Assembly (NCBI RefSeq): GCF_018474015.1
Contig: NZ_JAHCSG010000003.1
Coordinates: forward strand, 520,087 to 584,086
DNA length: 64,000 nt
Source: Williamsia sp. CHRR-6
GTDB lineage: Bacteria; Actinomycetota; Actinomycetes; Mycobacteriales; Mycobacteriaceae
Direction: 5' to 3'
In this document: positions 43,220 through 51,650 of the stretch, one piece after another
Numbering within the stretch: position 1 is the first letter of the stretch
Layout of the letters: the number at the start of each line of letters is the position of its first letter
Position numbers and translations under genes: made by a program
The notes under the pieces: generated by a model
The model's input: the letters and a program-made list of their open reading frames with translations, nothing else
Databases searched by the model: none
What the model was told of the DNA's origin: nothing

Positions 43220-45517
43220 ATGGCTACATACCTGTATCGAATCGGTCGTTGGTCGTACACCAACCGGTTCAAGATGATCGGTATCTGGGTGCTTGTCCTG
43301 GTCGGCATGGGAGTCGCCGCGGCCACACTGTCCGGGCCGACCAGCAACACCTTCACCATTCCAGGCATCCCGTCCGAAAGGGCGCAGACCAAGCTGGTCG
43401 AGAAGTTCCCCGACAAGGTCAAGTTCACCGAGGACATCTCGGTGCGATACACGATCAAAGCCCCTGACGGCCAGAATCTGACTGACCCCAGATACCAACA
43501 GGCAATCAACACCTTGGTCGAACAAGCCAAGAAGATCGACGACGTCAAGAACCCCGAGACGATCATCAACCCGTTCACCGCGCCGGTCCCGGCCACCCCG
43601 CCGAGCAAGGATCTGCTGGCCTTCGGGCCGATCAACGAGCAGGCCACGGCCGCCCAGATCCAGGTCTCGCTGAACAAGACCACACCATCAGACGTCACCG
43701 AGCGGACCCACCAGCAGATCGACAACGTCGCCAAGGAAGCACGCAAGTCCGGGCTCACCGTCGAGATGACCGGCCTGGCTCTCAAACTGCCCAAGATCGA
43801 AGCGACCTCTGAGCTGATCGGTGTCGCCGTGGCCATCGTCGTCATGATCGTGACCTTCGGTTCGTTCGTCGCGTGGGGGATGCCGCTCATCACCGCCCTG
43901 ATCGGTCTCACGATCGGCGTGCTGGGCATCACCACCGCCACCGGCTTCGTCGATCTGGCACGCGAGACCCCGATCCTGGCGACGATGATCGGTCTGGCCG
44001 TCGGTATCGACTACGCGCTATTCATCGTGTCCCGGTACCGCCACGAGTTGCGCAAGAACTCCGATCCCGCCGAGGCGGCCGGCCGGGCCGTCGGGACCGC
44101 AGGCAGCGCCGTGGTGTTCGCCGGTCTCACCGTGTTGATCGCGCTGGCCGCGCTGTCGGTGGTGAAGATCCCGTTCCTGACGGCGATGGGTCTGTCGGCA
44201 GCGGGCACCGTGTTCGTCGCGGTGTTGGTCGCGTTGACCCTGCTTCCCGCCGTGCTCGGACTGTTTGGAACCAAGGCGTTCGCCGGCACCGTGCCGGGCG
44301 TCAACCCGCCCGACACCGACCGCCGAGTGGAGCGCGAGGCCCAAGGTCGACTCGGGGCCGCACACCGATTCGTCGGTCGCGTCATCAAGCACCCGGGGGT
44401 GGCCCTGGTCTTGGCGGTGGTCGTTCTCGGAGTGATCGCCGGACCGATGGTCAACCTGAAGTTGGCGCTGCCCGACGACGGCTTCAACGACCCGTCCACC
44501 ACACAGCGCAAGGCCTACGACATCGTCAGCGACGAGTTCGGCGCCGGCCGCAACGGCGTCATCGCCGTGGTCGCCGACGGCTCGAAGGTGGCCGATCCCC
44601 AGCAGCGGGTGCAGGCCTACGAACGTCTCGTCACCGAGGTGAAGGCGCTCAAGAACGTCCGAGCGGTGCTCATCGCGCCGACCGACGTCACCGCCAACAA
44701 GGACACCGCGGTGATCACCATCGAGCCGACCACCGGCCCCAGCAGCGACGCCACCCATGACCTGGTGTCCGACATCCGGGACCAGGAGGCGTCGTTCACC
44801 CAGGCCACCGGGGTCACCTACGGGGTGACCGGGCAGACCGCGATCGCCGACGACGTGTCGCAGCGGCTGGCTGACTCGCTGGCGCCGTATCTGGCGATCG
44901 TCGTCGGGCTGGCATTCATCCTGTTGGTGGCGGTGTTCCGCTCGATCCTGGTCCCGCTGACCGCAGCATTGGGCTTCCTGCTCAGCGTGGTGGCCACCTT
45001 CGGTGCCACGGTCGCGGTGTTCCAGGAAGGTCACCTGGGCCTGACCGGCAATCCACAGCCGATCGTCAGCTTCTTGCCGATCTTCCTCATCGGCATCGTG
45101 TTCGGTTTGGCGATGGACTACCAGGTGTTCCTGGTGACTCGGATGCGCGAGGCCTACGTGCACGGCGCCTCTCCGACCGAGGCCGTGCGTGAGGGCTTCA
45201 CCCACGGGGCCCGCGTGGTCACCGCAGCCGCGTTGATCATGACCTCGGTGTTCGCCGCGTTCGTGCTGCAGGAGAACACACTGATCAAGTCGATGGGCTT
45301 CGCGCTGGCCGCGGCCGTGGTCTTCGACGCCTTCCTGGTGCGCATGGTGGCCATCCCGGCCGCATTGTCGCTGATGGGAGACAAGGCCTGGTGGATCCCC
45401 ACGTGGCTCGACCGCATCCTGCCCGACGTCGACGTCGAGGGCGACAAGCTCAACCGCTACCTCGAGACGCGAAACGGCGCAGTGTCGCAGCGCGAGGACG
45501 ACCGCGTGCAGGTCTAG
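43220..45517 (+). CDS. MMPL/RND-family transporter
   Basis: A 765-residue membrane protein with two matching halves, each a periplasmic loop followed by a helix bundle: hydrophobic N-terminus (IGRWSYTNRFKMIGIWVLVL), helices at about 200-345, a second start near 395 and helices from about 560 to 720. Motif GIDYALFIVSRYRHEL and its counterpart AMDYQVFLVTRMREAY carry the conserved Asp-Tyr pairs of MMPL proton-driven pumps. ATG at 43220 has AAGGAAG 5 bp upstream. Probably exports a lipid or drug; substrate unknown. Confidence 0.92.
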   Translation: MATYLYRIGRWSYTNRFKMIGIWVLVLVGMGVAAATLSGPTSNTFTIPGIPSERAQTKLVEKFPDKVKFTEDISVRYTIKAPDGQNLTDPRYQQAINTLVEQAKKIDDVKNPETIINPFTAPVPATPPSKDLLAFGPINEQATAAQIQVSLNKTTPSDVTERTHQQIDNVAKEARKSGLTVEMTGLALKLPKIEATSELIGVAVAIVVMIVTFGSFVAWGMPLITALIGLTIGVLGITTATGFVDLARETPILATMIGLAVGIDYALFIVSRYRHELRKNSDPAEAAGRAVGTAGSAVVFAGLTVLIALAALSVVKIPFLTAMGLSAAGTVFVAVLVALTLLPAVLGLFGTKAFAGTVPGVNPPDTDRRVEREAQGRLGAAHRFVGRVIKHPGVALVLAVVVLGVIAGPMVNLKLALPDDGFNDPSTTQRKAYDIVSDEFGAGRNGVIAVVADGSKVADPQQRVQAYERLVTEVKALKNVRAVLIAPTDVTANKDTAVITIEPTTGPSSDATHDLVSDIRDQEASFTQATGVTYGVTGQTAIADDVSQRLADSLAPYLAIVVGLAFILLVAVFRSILVPLTAALGFLLSVVATFGATVAVFQEGHLGLTGNPQPIVSFLPIFLIGIVFGLAMDYQVFLVTRMREAYVHGASPTEAVREGFTHGARVVTAAALIMTSVFAAFVLQENTLIKSMGFALAAAVVFDAFLVRMVAIPAALSLMGDKAWWIPTWLDRILPDVDVEGDKLNRYLETRNGAVSQREDDRVQV

Positions 45518-45538
45518 GCCGCACCGCACGCTCGATCG

Positions 45539-45568
45539 GACGCCCGCATTCACCTGAGTGCGGGCGTC
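45539..45568 (+). terminator. Likely terminator after the MMPL gene
   Basis: GACGCCCGCA and TGCGGGCGTC form a 10-bp perfect stem with a 10-nt loop, 21 bp after the MMPL stop. There is no T-run. Confidence 0.5.
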
Positions 45569-45647
45569 GGTCGTCGGCGGGCGTCGGCGATGAGGGCGTG
45601 GGTCGTCTGCGGGGGCGACCTGCTGCATCGTGGGATGATCGCCGGTG

Positions 45648-46934
45648 ATGAGCACTGCACCCGAGGTTTCCCCCAGCGGCTTCACCGTCGGCGCCGAGCT
45701 GGCCGGCACGCGTGGTCGAACCGGGGAGATCCACACCCCGCACGGCGACATCGCCACACCCGCTTTCATCCCGGTGGGCACCAAGGCGACGGTGAAAACC
45801 GTTCTGCCTGAGGCGGTTGCCGAACTCGGCGCCCAGGCCGTGCTGGCCAACGCCTACCACCTCTACCTGCAGCCGGGGCCCGAGATCGTCGACGCCGCAG
45901 GCGGACTCGGCGCGTTCATGAACTGGCCCGGACCCACCTACACCGACAGCGGCGGCTTCCAGGTGATGTCGCTGGGCGTGGGGTTCAAGAAGGTCATCTC
46001 GATGACCGCCGGCGACCCGACCCTCACCCCCGACGACGACAGCATCGCCCCGGGCAAAGAACGGCTGGCGCGGGTGGACGACGACGGCGTCACCTTCAAG
46101 TCCCACCTCGACGGCTCCACCCACCGGTTCACCCCGGAGGTGTCGATGCAGATCCAACATCAGCTGGGCGCCGACATCATCTTCGCCTTCGACGAGCTGA
46201 CCACATTGATGAACACCCGCTCGTACCAGGAGAACTCGCTGGAACGCACCCGGCTGTGGGCCATTCGCTGTCTGGCTGAACACAATCGGCTCAACGCCGC
46301 GCGCAGTCATCGTCCCCCGCAGGCCCTGTGGGGTGTGGTGCAGGGTGCGCAGTACGAGGACCTGCGCCGCAAGGCCGCGCGCGACCTGGCCGAGTTGAGC
46401 AAGCGCGATACGGATTCCGGCGGACGCGGTTTCGGCGGTTACGGGATCGGGGGCGCGCTGGAGAAGCAGAACCTCGGCCAGATCGTCGGATGGGTGAACG
46501 ACGAGCTGCCGCTCGACGCACCCAAGCACCTGCTGGGGATAAGCGAACCCGACGACATCTTCACCGCCATCGAGGCCGGGATCGACACCTTCGACTGTGT
46601 GTCGCCCTCGCGGGTGGCCCGCAACGGTGCCATCTACTCCTTCGACGGCCGCTACAACGTGACCAACCGACGCTTCCGTGACGACTTCGGTCCGCTGGAT
46701 CCCGAGTTGCACAACTACACGTCGAACTACAGCCGCGCCTACATCCACCACCTGTTCAAGGCGAAGGAGGGTCTCGCGGCCACCTTGTGCACCATCCACA
46801 ACGAGCACTTCATCGTCACGCTGGTCGATCGCGCGCGGCGAGCCATCATCGACGGCACGTATCGGGAGTACCGCGACGGCTTCCTGGCCCGGTACTACGC
46901 CGGCACAGGTGGTCCGACCGGCCAGGTTGGCTGA
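45648..46934 (+). CDS. tgt: tRNA-guanine transglycosylase (Tgt) lacking zinc cysteines
   Basis: A 428-residue protein of the queuine/preQ1 transglycosylase family acting on G34 of GUN-anticodon tRNAs. The catalytic Asp regions are kept: YTDSGGFQVMSL and GIDTFDCVSPSRVARNG. The zinc site, C-x-C-x2-C in E. coli Tgt, reads PELHNYTSNYS at about 352-361 with no Cys; only the fourth ligand, His of TIHN, remains. The GGL-x-VGE base-recognition loop is GGALEKQ. It may be a divergent Tgt or have another base preference. ATG at 45648. Confidence 0.88.
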   Translation: MSTAPEVSPSGFTVGAELAGTRGRTGEIHTPHGDIATPAFIPVGTKATVKTVLPEAVAELGAQAVLANAYHLYLQPGPEIVDAAGGLGAFMNWPGPTYTDSGGFQVMSLGVGFKKVISMTAGDPTLTPDDDSIAPGKERLARVDDDGVTFKSHLDGSTHRFTPEVSMQIQHQLGADIIFAFDELTTLMNTRSYQENSLERTRLWAIRCLAEHNRLNAARSHRPPQALWGVVQGAQYEDLRRKAARDLAELSKRDTDSGGRGFGGYGIGGALEKQNLGQIVGWVNDELPLDAPKHLLGISEPDDIFTAIEAGIDTFDCVSPSRVARNGAIYSFDGRYNVTNRRFRDDFGPLDPELHNYTSNYSRAYIHHLFKAKEGLAATLCTIHNEHFIVTLVDRARRAIIDGTYREYRDGFLARYYAGTGGPTGQVG

Positions 46935-47041
46935 ACAGGTACGCAGGCGTCGCCCCTGATCACTAGTGTTGGCACCCGATGGGGGCGCTTTGCCACAGCC
47001 GCGCGCTCATCGGCCACTGGAATCGACAACCAAGGGACGAC

Positions 47042-47959
47042 ATGACCAGCTATCCGCCGCCCGGGAACGACCCCAACGCTGTGCCCGATCCCAGCCAGAA
47101 GCCTGGCGCGTACCCGCCACCCGTCCCGGGTGGTCAGCCACCGTCGGCGCCCGGCAGCTATCCACCGCCGCCCGGCAGTTATCCACCGCCGGCAGGCAGC
47201 TATCCACCGCCGGCAGGCAATTATCCACCGCCGGGCAACTACCCACCGCCTGCGCCCGGCACCTATCCACCTCCGACCGAACAGTTTGCGGCCCAGGGCT
47301 TTCCGCCGCCTCCGCCGCAGTTCGGTGAGTACCAGCAGCCGCCGGAGCTGTCGGTGGGTGCGGCACTGTCGTACGCCTTCAACAAGTTCAAGGCCAATCC
47401 GGCCACCTGGATCGTGCTCACCGTCGTCTTCGTCGTCGCCTCAGGAATCGCGCAGCTCCCATCGATCGTCGTGGACTCGTTCGTGGGGATTGCTGTGAGC
47501 CTGGTGCTCGCGCTGGTTGTCTCCTCGGTTCTGCAGCTGCTGTTGGTCCAGGTGTCACTGCGCGAAACCGACGGCACCACACCGCAGATCGCCGACATCT
47601 TCGGCATCGGCACGGTGGTGGCCGCGCTCCCGGTGGCGCTGTCGGTGGTGGTGATCAGTGAGATCGGCCTGCTCCTGTTCATCATCCCAGGCATCGTGGC
47701 CACCTTCCTGCTGTGGTTCTCCACCTACTTCGCTCTCGACAAGCGCACCAGCGTCGGTGATTCACTGAAGAACAGTTTCCAACTGGTGTCGGCCAACATC
47801 GGGCCTCTGCTGCTGCTGGCCCTGGCCTCGGTGGCGATCCTGGTGGTGGGACTGTTGCTTTGCGGTGTGGGGCTGTTGGTGGCCGTGCCGCTGGTAGCCA
47901 TCGCCAACGCGTACGCGTTCCGTTCCCTCACCGGCGGGGTGATCAGTCCCGCTGCCTGA
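47042..47959 (+). CDS. Proline-rich membrane protein
   Basis: A 305-residue protein. The first 95 residues are a low-complexity cytoplasmic tail with YPPP repeats such as PGSYPPPAGSYPPPAG, encoded by near-identical 18-21 bp DNA units. About six hydrophobic helices follow, with no catalytic motif. ATG at 47042. It and the convergent RDD gene, both YPPP-rich, meet over a shared terminator. I cannot assign a family with confidence; it resembles the glycerophosphodiesterase-type membrane domain/DUF975 group. Confidence 0.8.
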   Translation: MTSYPPPGNDPNAVPDPSQKPGAYPPPVPGGQPPSAPGSYPPPPGSYPPPAGSYPPPAGNYPPPGNYPPPAPGTYPPPTEQFAAQGFPPPPPQFGEYQQPPELSVGAALSYAFNKFKANPATWIVLTVVFVVASGIAQLPSIVVDSFVGIAVSLVLALVVSSVLQLLLVQVSLRETDGTTPQIADIFGIGTVVAALPVALSVVVISEIGLLLFIIPGIVATFLLWFSTYFALDKRTSVGDSLKNSFQLVSANIGPLLLLALASVAILVVGLLLCGVGLLVAVPLVAIANAYAFRSLTGGVISPAA

Positions 47960-47999
47960 TCGGCTCGGCCCACGCCGACCCACAGGTCACGAAACGACG

Positions 48000-48037
48000 G
48001 ATCCCGCCGCCCGAACGTGCTGGGCGGCGGGATCTTT
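48000..48037. terminator. Bidirectional terminator between two convergent genes
   Basis: GATCCCGCCGCCC and GGGCGGCGGGATC form a perfect 13-bp stem with a 9-nt loop; TTTCG follows on the plus strand. Confidence 0.8.
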
Positions 48038-48060
48038 CGTTCGCGGCGACCGGTGGCCGA

Positions 48061-48756
48061 TCAGCGGGTGCGGACCACCTGCGTGCCGCCGGCCATCCTG
48101 TCGTGGAAACCCTGCTTGGACGGCGACTGGCTGATGGTGACGCCGAGAGCGATGTAGACCGCCAGGGTGACCAGGAAGCCGAGAATGCCCAGCACGCCCG
48201 TCACCAGGCCGGCCAGGAACAGGGGAAGGAACCGCAGCGCGGCCTGGCTGATGCTCGGGTTGCCCCCGGCCGGGCCGACCACTTTCAGCCCCAGGACCTT
48301 CTTGCCCACCGTGCTTCCGGTCTTCGCCTCCATCAGCACGTAGTAGGCCGAGGCGGCGACCGCGAGCACCAGGGACAGCGCGATCACCAGACCGACGCTG
48401 ACGCCAGAGCCATTCGAGGCGTATACACCCACCCCGGCCGCGAAGCTGATGATGAACGTGGGGATGTAGACGATGATGCTGTCGATGATGCGGGCCACCA
48501 GTCGGATTCCGGCATCAGCGGGCTGACCGGCGCCACCGTAGATGGGCTGGCCGTATCCACCCTGGCCGTAGGGATCCACCGGAGGCGGCGGCGGGAACGC
48601 CCCGGGCTGCTGCGGGTACTGACCCGGCGGCGGATAAGCCCCCGCACCCGGCTGAGCGGGCGGTGGATACGACCCGGGCGCGGGGTACTGGGGTGCAGGG
48701 TTGGGCGGCGCACCGTACTGGGGGTCATTGCCTGGGTACTGCTGGGGTCCGCTCAC
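48061..48756 (-). CDS. RDD-family membrane protein with proline-rich tail
   Basis: A 231-residue protein. Residues 1-80 are rich in Tyr-Pro-Pro, like the convergent gene's N-terminus. Residues 85-225 hold the RDD domain: IRLVARIIDSIIVYIP with the Arg-Asp pair and GSTVGKKVLGLKVV. GTG at 48756 was chosen, just after AGAGGAAC. RDD proteins are poorly understood; some act in ion transport. Confidence 0.86.
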   Translation of the reverse strand: MSGPQQYPGNDPQYGAPPNPAPQYPAPGSYPPPAQPGAGAYPPPGQYPQQPGAFPPPPPVDPYGQGGYGQPIYGGAGQPADAGIRLVARIIDSIIVYIPTFIISFAAGVGVYASNGSGVSVGLVIALSLVLAVAASAYYVLMEAKTGSTVGKKVLGLKVVGPAGGNPSISQAALRFLPLFLAGLVTGVLGILGFLVTLAVYIALGVTISQSPSKQGFHDRMAGGTQVVRTR

Positions 48757-48856
48757 GTGGGGTTCCTCTCCCGACTTTCTCGGCGCACCCACAGCTGGGC
48801 ACGACCTGGACAGGCGCCCAGTCTAGGACATCGGAGTGGCCGACCGGTGAAACCGG

Positions 48857-49783
48857 TCACCACATCTCGGCGGGGTCGACGATCCATGGGCCCTGCGGCA
48901 GGCGTTGAGGATCGAAGCGAGCCAGCAGCTGTGCTGCACTCGGGGTCTCGTCGGGTCCGGCCAGTCGTAACGAGCGACCGATCAGGCCGCGGATGTGGTC
49001 GATGTCGACGCCGACGAGGGCGAGGTCGGCCCTGGTCACGGCGCCGTCGCGTTTGGCCAACCGCACTCCGGCCGGGTTCAGGACCAGCGGAACGTGCACG
49101 TAGGTGGGCACATCTGCACCGATCAGAGTGGCCAGGTAGCCCTGGCGGGGACTGGAGGTCAGCAGGTCGTCACCACGCACCACCTGATCCACCCCGCTCG
49201 CCGCATCGTCTACCACCACCGCCAGGTTGTAGGCGGCGGTACCGTCGCCACGACGAAGGACGAAATCGTCTACTGCACCGGTGAACTCGCCGATCAACTG
49301 ATCGACGATGGTGAATCGGCTGGTCTGCGAACGTAATCGGATGGCGGGCGGTTTCCCCGACGCCCGCCGAGCCGCCCTTGCGGAGGCGGTGAGATCGCGG
49401 CAGGTCCCCGGGTAGGCGCCGGGCGGGGCGTGCGGGGCCCGGGTCGCGGCGAGGATCTCCTTACGGCTGCACCAACACTCGTAGGTGCGTCCAGCCGCGG
49501 TCAGCTCGGCGATGGTGGCGTCGTAGACCTCGGTGCGGCGCGATTGCACCATCACCTCGCCGTCGAAATCGATACCGAGATCGCGCAGGTCGGCCAGCTG
49601 ACGTTGCGCCACCTCGTGACTGGTCCGATCGTCGAGGTCTTCGATTCGCAGCAGGAACCGGCGGCCGGTGCTGCGGGCGAACATCCACGCCAGCAGCGCG
49701 GTACGCAGGTTGCCGATGTGCAGGTCACCAGACGGCGACGGCGCATAGCGGCCGGCGCTGGTACCGCCGCCGGGGGAGTCCAT
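48857..49783 (-). CDS. gluQ: Glutamyl-Q tRNA(Asp) synthetase
   Basis: Attaches Glu to queuosine-34 of tRNA-Asp. 308 residues from ATG at 49783. The class I signature PSPSGDLHIGNLRTALLA carries HIG, RIEDLDDRT follows, and the KMSKS-like motif is RLAKRDGA. The zinc site is intact: ECWCSRKE and YPGTCRDL. The anticodon-binding domain of GluRS is absent, as expected for GluQRS. Its presence with tgt implies the host makes or salvages queuosine. Confidence 0.92.
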   Translation of the reverse strand: MDSPGGGTSAGRYAPSPSGDLHIGNLRTALLAWMFARSTGRRFLLRIEDLDDRTSHEVAQRQLADLRDLGIDFDGEVMVQSRRTEVYDATIAELTAAGRTYECWCSRKEILAATRAPHAPPGAYPGTCRDLTASARAARRASGKPPAIRLRSQTSRFTIVDQLIGEFTGAVDDFVLRRGDGTAAYNLAVVVDDAASGVDQVVRGDDLLTSSPRQGYLATLIGADVPTYVHVPLVLNPAGVRLAKRDGAVTRADLALVGVDIDHIRGLIGRSLRLAGPDETPSAAQLLARFDPQRLPQGPWIVDPAEMW

Positions 49784-49886
49784 GCCACCGAGACTAGCCA
49801 GATGCGCTGTAAGTGAGTAGGACTTACATCTGTCCAGATCTGCCGCTGCCCGCACAATCGCTGGGCCTTCGCACCGGGAGGACACG

Positions 49887-50246
49887 ATGGTCGATCTCGT
49901 TGCCACCGTGCTGTTGTTCATGGTCTCCTTCCTCGGAGTGCTGCTCATCCCGATATTGCTTTACACGACAATCTTTTTCACTGACCAAGGCGTGCCCGGG
50001 ATAGCGCTCTACGGTGTCGTGTTCGCATGGGTGGGGATTCCGACAGCAATCGTGGCGGTACCGATCGCCTGCGTGGTGTGGGCGCTGCGGGCCGACGGTG
50101 TCACCTTCTACATCCCCCTCGTGGCGATGGTCGGCCAGGTGGCGGCAGTGGCCGCGATCCTCGAGCTGACCATGGCGCTGGTGACGAAAGGGCTGCGCGA
50201 CCACGAGAAGGCGAAGGCAGCGCGGGGAGACCTCGCCGAGTCCTGA
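49887..50246 (+). CDS. Small membrane protein of unknown function
   Basis: A 119-residue protein with three hydrophobic segments (about 5-32, 40-68 and 75-98) and a charged cytoplasmic C-terminus (RDHEKAKAARGD). ATG at 49887. No family recognised. It lies between the divergent GluQRS gene and an acetyltransferase gene. Confidence 0.75.
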   Translation: MVDLVATVLLFMVSFLGVLLIPILLYTTIFFTDQGVPGIALYGVVFAWVGIPTAIVAVPIACVVWALRADGVTFYIPLVAMVGQVAAVAAILELTMALVTKGLRDHEKAKAARGDLAES

Positions 50247-50327
50247 TGCCGGCACGGCGGTACCCATCCACCGTCAGATGACAAGAATTCGGTGGCTATC
50301 TGCCCGGCCGGGTCGCACCATGACCTG

Positions 50328-50882
50328 ATGACCACAGTGCACACCGCGCGACTGATCCTGCGGCCATACCGCGACGCCGACGCGCCGCGGGTGCTCGACA
50401 TCTTGAGCCGACACGAGGTGATCCGATGGCTCGGTGACCCGCCGTATGTCCCGATGCCCGACATCGCCGCCGCCCGGGCGTGGGTGACCAGACAGTGCGA
50501 CAGTGAGGCATCGGACCCACTGAACTTCCGGCGTGCCATCGAAATTCGCGAGACCGGGGTGGTCGCGGGCACCGTGTTGATCGCACCGGCCGTGCGTAGG
50601 GACGGCGGTTTCGTCGGCGAATACGAGGTGGGCTGGCACTTGCACCCGGACTCTACCGGCCACGGCTACGCCACCGAAGCCGCGCGCGCCATCATCGACA
50701 TGGCCTTCGCCCGCGGCGCCACCGAGCTGTGGTGCGACATGTTCCCCGACAACCACCGTTCGGCTGCGGTCGCCGACCGACTGGGTCTGTCGCTCGTCGG
50801 TGTGATGCCCGACCCGTGGTATGAGGGCGATGGCCGCATCTACCGGGTGGCGCGCGAGCAGTGGGAGAACATTCACCCGTAG
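50328..50882 (+). CDS. GNAT-family N-acetyltransferase
   Basis: A 184-residue RimJ/RimL-like acetyltransferase. TVHTARLILRPYRDADAPRVL is the typical opening; GEYEVGWHLHPDSTGHGYATEAA holds the acetyl-CoA loop and DNHRSAAVADRLGL the final helix. Target (antibiotic, protein N-terminus or small amine) unknown. ATG at 50328. Confidence 0.88.
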   Translation: MTTVHTARLILRPYRDADAPRVLDILSRHEVIRWLGDPPYVPMPDIAAARAWVTRQCDSEASDPLNFRRAIEIRETGVVAGTVLIAPAVRRDGGFVGEYEVGWHLHPDSTGHGYATEAARAIIDMAFARGATELWCDMFPDNHRSAAVADRLGLSLVGVMPDPWYEGDGRIYRVAREQWENIHP

Positions 50883-51040
50883 CTCTGCGCGGTTGAACGG
50901 CTGATCGAGCACAGAACATCGCCGTTCTGCCGAACACCGAAATCGGTCATTCTTCTCTTTTCCGAAAGTCGTTGACAAAATTTCCTTTCATGGGCGAGAC
51001 TCTGGTACGCGCCGTTACCAGCCCAACAAAAGGAGATTCA

Positions 51041-51535
51041 GTGCGCACTATTTTCAAGCCCATGATCGTGGTTGTCATGTCCCTGATGGTGGGGTTGATG
51101 ACGACATCCATCGCCAATGCAGTTCCTGGCGGACCAGACGTGACGCGGTTTGACGTCCCGCAGTCCGAGGTGATCGAGCTCAACGATCTGGCCGCTTCGA
51201 TAGGCTCGCGCGGACTTCCCGAGGGGACGGTCGCATTCGTGACGTCAGGAGCCACCGGCGACACCTTTCCGATCGACGCTGCAGGTCAAAGGCTTGTCGC
51301 GGTGGCTCCCGTGGCACCCACCGGCATCATCGACGTGCTGAGGTGTAGCGCTGCCGTCGCCGAGTTCGTCGCCACGAATGTGGTCTTCGTCGCGAAGATC
51401 AAGCGTGCCGGCGGAATTGCGAAGGTGGTCAAGCGATTGATTGCCGTCGATTCCAAGACCGATCTCATCAAAGCCTTGAAAGAGATCTTCGAGGTTGCCA
51501 CCGGTTTCGGTGGCATCGTGAAGAACTGCCTCTGA
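51041..51535 (+). CDS. Small secreted protein of unknown function
   Basis: A 164-residue exported protein. GTG at 51041 has an excellent AAAGGAG site 6 bp upstream. The signal peptide ends near IANAVPGG (residue 27). The mature part is 135-140 residues with a Lys-rich middle (VAKIKRAGGIAKVVKRL) and two cysteines (LRCSA, KNCL). Codon use is less GC-rich than neighbours. Unrecognised. Confidence 0.78.
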   Translation: MRTIFKPMIVVVMSLMVGLMTTSIANAVPGGPDVTRFDVPQSEVIELNDLAASIGSRGLPEGTVAFVTSGATGDTFPIDAAGQRLVAVAPVAPTGIIDVLRCSAAVAEFVATNVVFVAKIKRAGGIAKVVKRLIAVDSKTDLIKALKEIFEVATGFGGIVKNCL

Positions 51536-51551
51536 ACAACCGACAACAATG

Positions 51552-51583
51552 CGTAGCCGACCACCATGCGGTGGTCGGCTACG
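51552..51583 (+). terminator. Strong hairpin after the secreted protein gene
   Basis: CGTAGCCGACCACC and GGTGGTCGGCTACG form a 14-bp perfect stem with an ATGC loop. A short T-rich stretch (AATTGTTCT) follows. Confidence 0.75.
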
Positions 51584-51650
51584 TGAATTGTTCTCGCGTC
51601 TGACCCCATGACCTGTCCGCATCCGTAGAGCCACATGCGAGGATGACCCC

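Noticed and set aside
44018..45850. Long open frame antisense to the MMPL gene
   Set aside because: It mirrors the MMPL codons; His/Arg/Gly-rich translation with no motif is typical of antisense frames in high-GC DNA.
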